DNA of 64,000 nt, taken from Pagrus major (taxonomy: Eukaryota > Chordata > Actinopteri > Spariformes > Sparidae). Location: positions 22,752,671 through 22,816,670 of the forward strand of contig NC_133227.1 of NCBI RefSeq assembly GCF_040436345.1, written 5' to 3'. Below, piece by piece: positions 45,140-56,674 of this stretch; the first letter of the stretch is position 1, and each line of letters opens with the position of its first letter. Under the pieces are notes generated by a model. It saw nothing but the letters and a program-made list of their open reading frames with translations. It searched no databases and had not been told where the DNA came from. The position numbers and the translations under genes are program-made.

Positions 45140-45420
45140 AATAAATCAATGTGGGATATGTGCTAATGGGCTGAAGTTTAAAATCTAAATGTGTATGCGT
45201 GCGTTGCCCTGGATATTTGGCCCGGTGGCTCGACGCCAACCCAAATCGCCTGCTGGCAGCCTGAATGCAGCAAGCCTGCCTCTGCCTGAGAGCCATTTCA
45301 CAGGTAATTAATGGACATAATGACTGCAATTCAAGGGGAAAAAAGGAGAGCGTGGGTTGCTCTTATAAATGCACGAACATAGTGATCCACACACAAAAGC
45401 AATTAAGCAGCGAAAGGCTG
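45140..45420. other. Repeat-poor segment with AATTAATGG core
   Basis: Contains GATATTTGGCCCGGTGGCTC, CATTTCACAGGTAATTAATG and AATGACTGCAATTCAAGGGG. Balanced composition and no repeat content. Candidate conserved noncoding element. Confidence 0.3.
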
Positions 45421-45621
45421 GAATATGTTTTTTTTAATCGTATTTATTTATTCCTCCTCTAAACAGTTGTATCACTCTGTAAATCTGTCCAGAATTAAAG
45501 TGTTTACAGCTCTTCAAATTTAAAAATTAAGAAAAATCAAAAGAGCAAATATTTTGACCCAATATACAAACAAAATGTCACTTTCACAATCTGGAACAAC
45601 AACTACACAAACAGGTTTATG

Positions 45622-45657
<36 letters not shown>

Positions 45658-47269
45658 TGTCTGAAGAGTTTTCTTTGGCTGCATCTGCGTCACGGCGCTA
45701 CCACACACGCCTGGAATCACTTATGTCGCCACACATCCATAAACCAACACAGGAAAGACGTGTGGCACCACGAAACTACACGGTTCACCACTCAGGCCGA
45801 GAGCTCAAAGTGCTTCCATACCGAACTCTGCAGCTCTGCCCTGCTCACTGCGTCTTTCACATGTCTGATTACGCTGCTGTGGTTTGGTTACCTGTATTTC
45901 ATGTACAGTATGTGTGTGTCCGTGTGTGTGTGTGTGTGTGTGATGTGAGGTGGTTTTTGGGTTTAATGCCTCAGTCTTGTCACTTTGTTAGGTATCAGAC
46001 TTTCACCTCCCGACAGAGAAACTTTTTGTTTCTTTCATATTCTTCAGATATGAGATCTGTTTGAGTAAAGAGATTTAAAGCACTGAAGCCTTTTTCTAAG
46101 CCATCTTCTTTCTAGCTCTGTGATACTGTAAATTATGGGCATGACTTCCACTTATTCAATTCACTGAGCCGGCTGCTTTTTAGGGCTTTTTCGGGAGTTT
46201 TGGGCCGATTTAATCCCGTTTCGCCCTTCCCGACAACTGGATGAGAAATCTGATCTGGGACATTGATTTTTACCAAAATTCAGCCCAGATTATCAGGTAA
46301 TGTGAGGGGTTTTTTCAGACCCAGTCTTAAATCATCTTAATCATTTTTTTCTTAAAACATTTCCATTAAGGCGTGTTTGTGTTCCCCAAACCAAAAACCC
46401 TCCAAGAACAAGAGAAGATATGCCAGCAGCTGTAGAGCACTGCTAACTCATTTGCGCACATAGCTTAGGAAAGGTATCATAGGGCTGGAAATAAAGTGGT
46501 AATACAAATGTCTAATAACAACAGTAATGGCCACCTATAATGTGAAAGTGAAGAAATACCCGCCCTGTCACATTTGTGTCCTTTTCCATTGCTGAGGACA
46601 AAAATAGTTCCTGTAACTTCAGTCAGATGTTTCCAAATGAGGACCACGTTTCTCAGAAATCCTTCCCATCTCTCAATGGATGCCGCTGCTTACCCTCCAA
46701 CTTTTGTTTTAAAAAAGCCAAAAAGACGAGCGTTGAGTGTGAGTGTGTTCTCTGTTCGACGGGACAAAAAGCTCCTCCGTTGTCCTCCCAAAGGACCAAT
46801 CAGCCGCCCTGCAGCTGTGGGTCTGTACACACTGATGACAGCGTATCAGTTACACACACATTCTTATGCACACGTACCTTCACCTACCTACAGACTACAA
46901 TACGCTGGAGTATGTGGCGGTGCACATGTGCAAACATATAGACGCTGACCTCTGACCTCTGTGACCTGAGATCTCTCCCAGGAGAGCTCAGCTGGACAGC
47001 CATGACCACCTGCGCCTCGTTTCTGACAGATCAACACCACATATTCACACAAATCGGAGCAGCACTACAGGAAAATAGTTCTCGTTTTGCAGTTTGGGAA
47101 TATGACCCTGTACTGGAAAACCTTTATTTTTAAAAACCTTTACAGCTGTCAGCGTTACATCATGAATGTGAGTGAATTTAAAAAGATGTTTTGTCTTTAA
47201 AGCAGTCAGGGAAGAAGGATCTGTTTGCTCTGAGGTGATTTTAACTCACAGCACCTTTGGTTGTCAGGT
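45421..47269. other. Unassigned sequence with CA and GT tracts
   Basis: CA tract at 45623-45654 and GT tract at 45910-45942. Overlapping plus-strand open frames at 46574-46948 contain no known domain. No gene called. Confidence 0.5.
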
Positions 47270-47400
47270 GTGTGTGTGTGAGCAGTGTCACCTGAGGGAG
47301 GAGGATCAGGTGAGGAAGGTTCGGGCGGGTCAGGCCAGGTGAGGTGAGGTTAGATAAGCAGAGGTCAGCGGAGGAAGCCTCTGGGATCGGCATTTTCGAC
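47270..47400. other. GGTGAGG-rich stretch
   Basis: CAGGTGAGG words recur (47305-47350) in short irregular repetition, with no gene. 47401-48030 is unassigned AT-rich DNA. Confidence 0.5.
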
Positions 47401-48030
47401 ATACTCAAAGATAAAAAGGATTTTAGACATGTTGTAACTTCAGCTTTGTCAGTTTTTGGGCACTCCCTAAAATGATTAATCCGAAACTATTAATATAAGA
47501 GTTTTAATTTAAAGGCAAGAGGATTTTATTTCAAATTTTTCATGATTTTCTGTTATTCTGACATTATCTTCTGCTTTTACAACAAATCAACCAAACATTG
47601 ATTTGCAGATCAAAGCTGCTACAAGAAATTTTGATATTTTGTTGATTTTGGAGGCTCCTGTGGACTAAAGTGGTCGTGTTTCCATCATCAAAACCATTAA
47701 ATATAATGTCAAATATAAAATTATTGAAAAGAAAAATCTTTTTAACCAGCTGACTTATTACTTACTATAACTTTGCCTGCCAGTCTGCACACAGACCCAG
47801 TAGCAGGTGTCAAGAAAGACTAAATAAACAGTTAATCTCCTCACTGATGGTCTCGTTTGCTTATTTTTCAGTATTAAATTGAGACTTTTTACCAGTTAAA
47901 AACTCTTTGTAGTAGCTTTAACTGATGATGCAAAGACTATTAACCCAAGTAAAAATGAAAATTATATTGGTGCAAAGGTCAGACCTGAGGGTTCGTGCTA
48001 AATCTGGAAGTTTTATACCTTTTGTTTTTC

Positions 48031-48185
48031 GATCCTGGTCCTCTGCCCCCCTGCCCTGCATGTTTTAGGCATTTCCCTGCTCCAACACACCTGATTCAAA
48101 TGAATGTATCGTTATCAGGCTTCAGCAGAAGTTGATAACGAGCTGATCATCTGAATCAGCTGTGTTGGAGCAGGGAAACACTGCC
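48031..48185. mobile_element. Short fold-back MITE (TTTCCCTGCTCCAACACACC)
   Basis: TTTCCCTGCTCCAACACACC TGATTCA on the left and its complement (TGAATCAGCTGTGTTGGAGC then AGGGAAA) on the right enclose a GATAACG/CGTTATC pair. I recall this sequence as a very common teleost palindromic MITE that usually starts TCCTGGTCCTGG. The right outer arm is truncated here. Confidence 0.75.
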
Positions 48186-48599
48186 AGAGACAAAAGACAA
48201 AGCCCAAAACATCTTTCAGACCATTTATTTTATCGGTTTCCTTTGATATTCTCATCATCAGAATCAAAATAACTTAGCTAGAACAGCTTGCCTACACATG
48301 TCCAGAAAAAGCTTAAATACTTGTATCCTGTGAAGCCAACAGATAAAAGAAAAACACAGGCGGCTCTCCATAAATGATAGATAAAAGCAGACAGAGGATG
48401 ACGGGACTGACGGAAAAGGAATGGACAGGAAACACTGTGTTGGAGTATTTAGTGTCTTGTCTTGAACTTGAAGATTTACTGTAACTCCTGATCTTCTCTG
48501 CATTCCTCCATGAAGAAATATTTAACACTTTGGGTCCCTGGAGCAAAGGTTTTGGAAAACCACAAGCATTTCTCACCTGGACTCATACCTGAGAGAAGG
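48186..48599. other. Unassigned sequence
   Basis: No gene or repeat recognised. Confidence 0.4.
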
Positions 48600-48730
48600 T
48601 GAAGTGAGAAAGGTTGGAGGCGGTCAGTTGATGAGCTGCTGCATGTAATTAATGACACATCTAATTACACAACATTCCCGCCTCCGAGGCCTGAGCTGAG
48701 AGGCACACCGGTAATTTAAGCGTTGAGCTG
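48600..48730. other. Repeat-poor segment with two TAATTA sites
   Basis: TAATTA at 48646-48651 and at 48662-48667, 16 bp apart start to start, in unique-looking sequence (CTGCTGCATGTAATTAATGA). Candidate homeodomain-bound element. Confidence 0.3.
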
Positions 48731-48949
48731 GAGGACGTTCCTTTCATTGTTTTTCATTTAATCCATTGAAGAGTTCGTGTTCAGACTTAGATCCTGGATT
48801 AAAACATCCCTTCTTCTTTCACCTGACTGACGCAGATCATAAAAGCTGAGACACTGGCAACATGTAAAAACGCTGCAACTTTGTGCAGTCGCTGTATTTT
48901 TAGACCAAACCAAAGATCCATCATAGTTTATATTCCAGTTTTTCTCCAC

Positions 48950-49290
48950 ACCCTTCAGCTCAGACCGTCCTCCCCCCTGCCTGCCGACTGAGCAGCTCGC
49001 TAGGCCTCTCGCTATAAACCGGCGACAAAGTAGCAGCTCCTAATTGTTGAGTTTAACACCTGGTGATTACAGGGGCTCATAAAACTCCCCTCTGACAGAG
49101 AAACCCACCCTCCACCTCCCTCCTCTACTCCAAGGCCACACAGGGCGTCAGTGCCAATCAGCAAGTCTCTTTTTCTGACACCATCTTTTCATTTTACAGC
49201 CCAGAGAGGGAGGAGAAGTCTGCACTCATTTAGCTAACGGAGACCAATAAACGCTGAGAGATTTAGATTAATTGACCATTTACAAGCAGG
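48950..49290. other. Repeat-poor segment, candidate noncoding element
   Basis: Contains AGCTCCTAATTGTTGAG, TAACACCTGGTGATTACAGG and CCAATCAGCAAGTCTC. No repeats or open frames of note. Confidence 0.25.
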
Positions 49291-50287
49291 GGGAAGAGGC
49301 AGGCTGGGTAAACTTTGCTTACTGGACCTGCTGAGCTGCCGTTTACCTCCAGAATAACATGTTGACACGCTGTCAGCCGGTCGAAGGAATTCAGTTAAAA
49401 CTTTCTGTGTTGCTTTTACCAACACAGATTATGGGTTTAATAGTAGAGAAATAAACCTAATTCTTGATGGTGAAGAGTCAGATACCCACCTGATAGCTGC
49501 TTTCAAAGGATAATACTCACCTTTTTACGATCATCACGGTTTTCCTGCACACGGATGTCAGAGTCCATCTTCCTCCTTCAGATGCTCCATCAAACTTTAC
49601 GTTGTGTGCCACTGTACATACTCACTTGACTGTCATGTTGTCATGTTAATGTCAAGCTACATATGAGGTTTGAGTTGTGTTTTAGAATCAAGCACATTGT
49701 AAATAATCAAATTATAAACACTCCCAAAGGATGTCAACTAGATGGAGACAGATGGAGCAGCTTTATAGCATCTGCAGTATTTCATTTGCATTGCTCTCAT
49801 GAATGTTGTTAAAGATATTAAAGTAGAGGATCAGTGAACGTTGTCTACAGCTTCCAAGTGATAGTTTTAGGGGATATTTGATCAAATGATGGAAATTAAA
49901 TAGTTAAGTTAAATCAAACATGACGGAGAAATCAAATTCCTTTAGGAATTATATCGAGTAACAACATTTCCCTTTAATTTGACGACACACCCACTTCACA
50001 CTTCCATACTTGTGAAGACCCTTGTTGACATCCCTTCCCTCTGACTCTGAGCTTGAAGGTTGTGCTCCAGTTGAGAGGAAATAGTTTCTACGAAAATTAA
50101 AAGTGTTGCTTCTTCCTTGGACCACGCCCGAAGTAATGCAAAAGTCGTCATCATGGGAGCCAGAAAATGGTGAAACATACTGATGTTTCCAGAAACATGT
50201 ATGTCTGTTCAGCGTTAAGCCGTATTCGAACACAGAGTCACTTTCTTCACCTTTATCTTCAGAAAAGTAAGAGCTAAAGCACAGATG
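49291..50287. other. Unassigned sequence
   Basis: No gene or repeat recognised. Confidence 0.4.
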
Positions 50288-50560
50288 TACAGTGTTGGGG
50301 TTACAAAGTACTCAGGACGCGTAGATGTCAGAAAGGAGAGCGTTAACTTTGTGGAAATATTCCCATTATTTTGAATTTTTGGGCGTAAAGGACAAGAACG
50401 ACATCACGGTGAAATGCAAGTTGTGCCTGGAGGACAAGTGCCTAATTTACTAACAGGGGTTGTGATGTTTCGGTAGTCTTAAGTATTTGTACATGTTTGT
50501 TCGCATGAAGTGACAGAAATAGGGAGAGAGAGGTTAGAGCTCAATTTCTCGACTCTGCAG
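50288..50560 (+). mobile_element. hAT transposon relic with BED-finger remnant
   Basis: CAGTGTTGGGGTTACAAAGT at 50290 resembles a hAT terminal repeat. About 90 bp further, 50377-50453 reads FLGVKDKNDITVKCKLCLED, like the start of a BED-type zinc finger (CxxC) of hAT transposases, before a stop. Nothing more of the transposase remains. Confidence 0.5.
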
Positions 50561-50856
50561 GTTTGGACAAGAGGTTTGAAGTGTGCATGAATGTTGGATT
50601 GTCAGTTTAGGAACGTTACAGAAATATACGTCGTCAGTAAAGGTATATGGGATGTTTGAGAAGCCAGTCAAGCACTTCTGACGTAGCTTACTGGCACCTT
50701 AACCACCACAACTACACTTTTACCCTGAACTGAATCTAAATCTTTGTCAGGTCTCCTCTCCAGGCTAAAACTGACCTCAAGTCCTCTAAAAGTCCAACCC
50801 AAAGTGAGTCCTCACTTTTGTAAAAATGTCCTCATTGTCCTTAAATGCCCCCCCCC

Positions 50857-50858
<2 letters not shown>

Positions 50859-50930
<72 letters not shown>
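50859..50930 (+). repeat. (CA)n microsatellite, 72 bp
   Basis: Uninterrupted, after a C run at 50848-50856. Confidence 0.97.
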
Positions 50931-50932
<2 letters not shown>

Positions 50933-51199
50933 CTGTGGTGTAATGACAGAGCCATTGTTGTCTACTCACTGACCTCCTCTGACAGACAGCGTCAGTGAAC
51001 TTAAACACACAGTGAGTGTCTGTATATTTGCGAGTGCGTCTCCTGTGTAATTTTATTTCACATTTACACAAAAGGCTCCTCAGACTCTCGGGGAGGTGAC
51101 CCTAACAACAGGCTGCACAGATGGGAAAGTTTTCTGCTAATTTGACTTTAGACAAACAGAGCATCGCAAGCTGCCGTTTAAATGAATGGATCGATGGCA

Positions 51200-51680
51200 A
51201 CACTTTGTAGAGCCAGCTTTCCCCTCTAATTTTGGCGTCGGGTGAATGTTTTCATTTTCTTTTGGTTCCACGTCTCATTTTATTTTCCAGTTTACATTCT
51301 TGTCCAGGTCGGAGCACAAAGAGCCGTTTTCTTGAATATGAGAATCACTGCTTGCCTTATATTTCTTTTTCTGATCAGGTCTGTTTTGCAGCGGTGGCAG
51401 GTTATAATGGATCTGGAGGAAAACACTTGTGTAGTGGTTGTATAGCGTCTTTGTCAGTGGGGTCCTCGAGCCCGGGCTGAAGATGCCTTCTCATTAATTC
51501 GGGGGGTGCTGGGGCCTTATTGTTGTGCTAATCAGGCACAGATGTGGACACCCCGACTCCAGAAAATCATCCAAGCAGTCTTGACAGCAGACGCCTCTCA
51601 GGAGGGAGGTGCGGTTGAAATCCTGGGGGGACCATTATAATTGTTTTTGACAGGGATCCAATCCAAATATGTACATGCGT
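51200..51680. other. Repeat-poor segment, candidate noncoding element
   Basis: Nearly 480 bp without recognised repeats. Words include TCTCATTAATTCGGGGGGTG, GCCTTATTGTTGTGCTAATC and ACCATTATAATTG. Overlapping short frames only. Candidate conserved element based on composition. Confidence 0.3.
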
Positions 51681-51911
51681 GAAAATGAATCAAGCTTGAG
51701 CTGTCAACCTCTGAACTGAGATATTTATGACGCTGGTGGGGAGGGAAGAGACGGGCTTCTTTTGTCAGGGATGGGAAAGAGATGATGGGGTTTTAAAATT
51801 CGGATCCCCTGGAAAGCTGGGAGAAGTATGGATGATGGGAGTGAAGCTGCCCTTTGAGCAAGGCATTTTACTCCCTACTGCTCAGGTGGAGCTTCATGTC
51901 ATCGAGCAGCC
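51681..51911. other. Spacer with SINE-tail-like piece
   Basis: TTTGAGCAAGGCATTTTACT CCCTACTGCTCAGG (51857-51890) resembles the internal part of the tRNA-headed fish repeat. Otherwise unassigned. Confidence 0.4.
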
Positions 51912-52641
51912 CAGTCACCAGGATAAAACGTTAGCAGTTAATGTTTCGTTAAACCAAAGATACGTCCATATGTACGTGTCATCGGCTGTGTGCTATATTG
52001 ACATTTGTACAAAACATGTCATATCACGTTTATGACAATACTTTCATAATACAGTATTAAGTGAAGGGGGTGGTGGTGGAGTTACAGGCGACAAGTCTGG
52101 CAAACTGGTGATGGCAGTTCGAGTCTGCGATCGCCAGAATAAATTTTAGCTAAGTATGTTTCTGCAAAACCACAGATGAGTTCAAGCTAAACATTTCTTG
52201 TTGCAACTTTCATTTGTTTAAGTTGAATTTTCTACTTCTTTCTTGTCACAACGCTGGTATAAAAACCACTTGGTTAGGGTCAGGAAAACATCATGGTTTG
52301 GCTTAAATTACCTGTTTTGGTTGAACAAAAGCAGCTGGAGATGGTCTGGTTCCCATAAAAAAAAAAATAGCCGGCTTTGGTTGCCAGAAAATTGCTGAAA
52401 ATTTCCCCTCAATGTCCCTGGCGACCAAAACAGGTATTTTAATTTAAACCACGATGTTTTCTTCACCCTAATGAAGTGTTTTTTTAAAACCTAACCAGAG
52501 CAAAAGCACAGCGATGTGACAAGGGAGAAATAGAAAATTGAACTGAAAGAAGCGTAAATTTCTAACTATTCTGTGGTTTTGCAGAAACATACATTGCTAA
52601 CATTCGTTCAACCCAATCGCCAGAATAAAGTTTAGCTCGGG
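51912..52641. mobile_element. Long copy of the CGCCAGAATAAA family with palindromic core
   Basis: The left end is CACCAGGATAAAACGTTAGC and the right end is CAATCGCCAGAATAAAG. The core has arms at 52142-52321 and 52424-52607 that are reverse complements with moderate divergence, including exact ACCTGTTTTGGT / ACCAAAACAGGT and TTTCTGCAAAACCACAG / CTGTGGTTTTGCAGAAA. It may be two units inserted head to head or one fold-back element. No transposase. Confidence 0.75.
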
Positions 52642-52927
52642 CATCCTCTCAGCGTATCTTACCGTGAAATCTTTTACATTCCTCCAAATTCTTTCTACTT
52701 GCGGAGGTGTTTGCCTTCAGACAGGTCTGCAGCATGTGATCGTTTGAGATCAGGCGACTTAAAAACGAACAGGCCATCTTGTCTGAATGTTCGGTTTATT
52801 GTCCAGCTGCTTGTGTGATTAATCCACATGATTTAGTGAAATAAATATAACTCGTCTCCAACAGGATTTAAATGTGTGTCCCGTGGCAGAGTTGCACAGT
52901 TTATAAAAGCACCAGACACCTGGCTCA

Positions 52928-52929
<2 letters not shown>

Positions 52930-52987
<58 letters not shown>
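52930..52987 (+). repeat. (CA)n microsatellite, 58 bp
   Basis: Uninterrupted. Confidence 0.97.
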
Positions 52988-52988
<1 letters not shown>

Positions 52989-53667
52989 CCTGTGTGTGTG
53001 TCCATACCTCACTATCACTACCGTGTAATTCACAGAGAGGAGGGAGAGCTGGTGACAGAGGCGGAAACACTCCTTCCTCTCAGAGTGTGAATGAAGAAGA
53101 CAAACAGCGGTGGTGATAAACCTGCAGCTGAGGTTACTGTGGGTGTTTGGGTGACTGACTGCTGCTCAGTCAAGGGTAAAAAAAAAAAGCACCTGTAGAA
53201 ACACCTGGGAGAGCGTAAGAGCCTCCATCGGGTCACATTCACTTCTGTCACAGGCAGCAACTCAGAGGTTTGTCCTTTCTTTATTCTGAACAAAACTTCT
53301 CAAGAGATTCATGACTCTGTTCATTCTTGTTTTTAATTTCATCTCATTCATATCAAACCCAACATTTCTTACTGCTGCTGCTTTACACCAAAAGCCTTCA
53401 ACTTGCTTTTATTGTGAAAAAGTTACAGGAAACAGGAAGTAGATGGAAAGGTGCAGGTGTACAAGGTCTTATCACAGTACAGAATTAAACATACTTTTCT
53501 CAGATCATGTCTAGTATGACTGCTATATGTGCAAATATCCAATCAGATTAAAGGAAATGCTCAACATCTCAGTTTTTATCACTAAATCCTTCACTTTATC
53601 AGAATAAATCAAATTTAAAATCACCACATTTGGAGATACACGCTTTTTTTCTCTGTTAAGGAAGGTG
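52988..53667. other. Unassigned sequence
   Basis: No gene or repeat recognised. Confidence 0.4.
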
Positions 53668-53840
53668 TGAAAAACTGTAATCTGAAAAGTAACTGCTAAC
53701 TAAAGTTGTCAGACAAATGTAATGGGGTAAAAAAGTGCAATATTTCGGTCTCAGATGTAGTGAAGGTGAAGAATAAAGCAGTCTGAAATGGAAATACTCA
53801 AATTATATGTATGTTAGAGTACTTTCACCTCTGCAGGCGT
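53668..53840 (-). repeat. hAT-like dispersed repeat, reverse copy
   Basis: GTAATCTGAAAAGTAACT, GTTGTCAGACAAATGTAATG and GAAATGGAAATACTCAAA run opposite to 3610-3760. Confidence 0.65.
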
Positions 53841-53849
53841 CTACATTTC

Positions 53850-54280
53850 AGTGATTCCTGCATTTACCATCCAGCTGAATCACATTCATCGACGCCAATC
53901 AGCGTCTACGATAAACACAAACCATCCGCTCGCATTCCAGCCCGACCAGCTTTAATTAACCCTTTGTGTGTCCGCTGATGGTGAAGAGGGTCTGATTCGT
54001 GTCAGGGAATGAATGTGGGATTAAGAATATCCCCCTGGAGGATGATGGGACATGAAGGGAGGGGAGTCACTCTGTTGAGATTAACACCTCGGTTTGCTTT
54101 TCCCACATGGCCTCTCAATCCCTCTGGAATGCTGCATCACTGTCCCTTCAAACTAACGTCTTTCTTTACACTCGCTGCTAATTACAATATGAGTCCGGAC
54201 CCGAATGAGGTCACGAGTTTGCTTCTGTCTCCATGTGAAAAGAGGCCGATAAGCAACAGCCTGCTGCATTAACCACAAAA
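53850..54280. other. Repeat-poor segment, candidate noncoding element
   Basis: Contains ACGCCAATCAGCGTCTACGA, CAGCTTTAATTAACCC, GTGGGATTAAGAATATCCCC and TGCTAATTACAATATGAGTC. It is rich in AT-cored homeodomain-like words within balanced DNA. Candidate regulatory element. Confidence 0.3.
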
Positions 54281-54659
54281 TGATCATATTAACTGTTTAT
54301 CTGCACAGAGGTTCAAGGCTTTGAACACACATTTTTTACTTTTTAAACCAATAATGTACAAGTTAAAGGAATATTCAGCACGGTTTATTTCTTTCAGAAA
54401 GTTTTATGTGCTCTCAAAAATATAACTTCTGTCTCTCAGCTGCCACCTGTTGATGTTGTTGTGATTGTGCTGTTGCTGAAACGGGCCATTAAAAATCATT
54501 AATTATGTAATGACTCTTTAGGTTTCCATCTGTCCTTTAGAAATGACTTAGTTCTGATTTTGTTTTAGTCAATCTTTAATGTCTTTAATGTCTCTTATTT
54601 TGAAACAAAGTATAAGGAAGTTAAAGACATTTTAAGAAAAGAGAAAAATATTTACTGAT
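54281..54659. other. Unassigned AT-rich sequence
   Basis: No gene or repeat recognised. Confidence 0.4.
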
Positions 54660-54885
54660 TGATTATCACGACTGAATAAACTGAATAAACAAACACATTT
54701 CTTTAATGTTTCACTGTGTTCTAGGGACCCTGTTCCCCTCGAGGACTGCTTTTTTATTCAGTTACGGAAATATATAATGTGGCTACAGTATTTCATGAGT
54801 TTGTATTATTACCTTATTGATATTGTAAATATTTAGTTTCTGAGTTTGAATTTCTTTTTCAAAACTACGTAGCGCACCTTTAACT
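54660..54885. mobile_element. TTAA-type MITE, family A, diverged
   Basis: ACTGAATAAACTGAATAAAC, GTTTGTATTATTACCTTATT and TTTCAAAACTACGTAGCGCA, then CCTTTAA at the right edge. Shorter GC-poor body than the full-length copy. Confidence 0.7.
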
Positions 54886-55310
54886 TGAAATGTAGGTGCC
54901 ATGGCGACGTGGTGGTTAAAACAAATGAAATGTGTCGCTGGAAGTTCTGTTTGAACTTTTTGAGATTATTCTTCATTGTGTTGAGAAAAAAAAATAACTG
55001 AGGCAACAAAGTATTTGTTGTTTTACATCAGCGTCGCTCCTATGACTTGTGAGTGTTGTGCCTGCTGAAAAAAAATCAGTAAAATTATTTAAAAATGAGC
55101 TAAGAAAGCAAGTTGATTTTTACCTCCATCTGTAGATTTTTCTATTTCCAACCATCAAAAACCATAAATTATTTTTTTCCTCAAATTATTTGTGATATTT
55201 TCTTTACATGAAACAATGTTTTAAGAAAAAACATTTCATTTTCTATATACACACAAGAAACAGACACAATGTACATGTTGCTTTTTCACATATGGGTAAA
55301 ACTTAATAGG
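54886..55310. other. Unassigned AT-rich sequence
   Basis: Nothing recognised. Confidence 0.4.
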
Positions 55311-55598
55311 TTACACTAACTATCATTAATAAGTGGTAATTTTATAGTTAATTATTGGACTATTAACAATCACATGCTTTGTTAAGCAGTAATAAAGTTG
55401 TATAAACATCAGTCGGAACGTTATAAATGCCATACAAGTAATGTTTAACCACATTTATTAACCATTTACAAAGTATTATAAACATTAGTCGCGACTTAAC
55501 AATAAACGATTGCTTATTAAATGGAAAGTGAAATAACTATTAACTTAAGTTTAATTAACTATAAATGTGTTACTTATTAATGATGGTTATTATAAAAT
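55311..55598. mobile_element. AT-rich fold-back MITE
   Basis: The left end (ACTATCATTAATAAGTGGTA then TTATAGTTAATTA) and right end (TAATTAACTATAAATGTGTT then ACTTATTAATGATGGTTA) are reverse complements with a few changes. About 288 bp, no coding capacity. Confidence 0.75.
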
Positions 55599-55929
55599 AT
55601 CATTAATATGAAAAGTCAAGTCTCCAATACAAAACCTTGTGGAACGCCATATTCAGCAAAATCAAAACTTAAATTTTTTGGACTTAACTTGCTTAAAATG
55701 CTTAAAATAAGTTAAAATGTCAAGTGATTAAAATAAAGAAAACACACGGGAGACTTAACCGTCCACCCTCCACTTCCTCATTCGAGAGTGACGTCATCCT
55801 TGGCAGCGATGTGACGTGATTGATCACTTTATATTGGGATGTTTCGATGCGATCATTGACTTCACATTGAGATGTTGCCGTCATTGTCACCTCACCTCTG
55901 TAGACGGACTGGGACGTCAGCGAGCAGTG
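55599..55929. other. Unassigned sequence
   Basis: Nothing recognised. Confidence 0.4.
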
Positions 55930-56400
55930 GACGAACGGACGGCCACAGGCTCTATAAGTATGAGCTTAAGGTTTAAATCCCTCATCGTCTAACATCCCAT
56001 TGTCCCCCAAATCCAGCCCACCTTTAAAAGAGGCCTTCTCTGAGCCCTGCAACAATGTGGCCCATAAGACCCCCCCAGACAAAAAGAAAGAAAGATCCTC
56101 TCTCTTTCTTACCCCCAGCTCTCTCTCCTTCACTCTGTGTAAAAGCCTGATCCTCCAGTGTGAGAAGCTCTTAATCAGGGGCCAAACAATGAGACCCCAG
56201 ATCCCTGCTTTTTGACAGAGGGCCTGATCTAATAAGCAGAGGAGGGCTGGGATGAAGGGGGGTCGGGTGGCCTGATCCAAGGGATTACTGGGAGAGATCT
56301 ACCCAGGAGAGAGGGCCTCCTCGTGGGTGAGGAGGAGGAGAGGTAGGAATGAGAAGGATAGGTACATGAGGAGGTGATGGAGTATAAATATGTAGACCAG
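55930..56400. other. Repeat-poor segment, candidate noncoding element
   Basis: Contains CAACAATGTGGCCCATAAGA, CTCTTAATCAGGGGCC, AAACAATGAGACC, GGCCTGATCTAATAAGC and GGGCCTGATC-like words repeated twice. GC-moderate, no repeats. It is among the most distinctive of the candidate conserved elements. Confidence 0.3.
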
Positions 56401-56674
56401 AGGGACATGAGACAAAAATATGCAATGTGTAATAAATTTAAATTATTGATTTAATGATGAAGCCTCATTATGATGCATATTGCTCTTTATTTAGGTAATC
56501 TTTTACTTGATTGTTGAATCTCATGCCCAACTCATCAAATACCGATGTTTTTGGATTGTAGGTCGGGTCGGCCGCCATCCATCCGCCATTTTACCTGCCC
56601 AGCCAACCGATCTAGTGAAAGTGGATAAAAAGATATTGGATTGCTGTTGCTACATCTATGAGTATTGAACTTAA

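Noticed and set aside
46574-46948. Two overlapping open frames of more than 120 codons.
   Set aside because: They overlap in different frames, neither has a recognised domain, and nothing marks either as a real exon.
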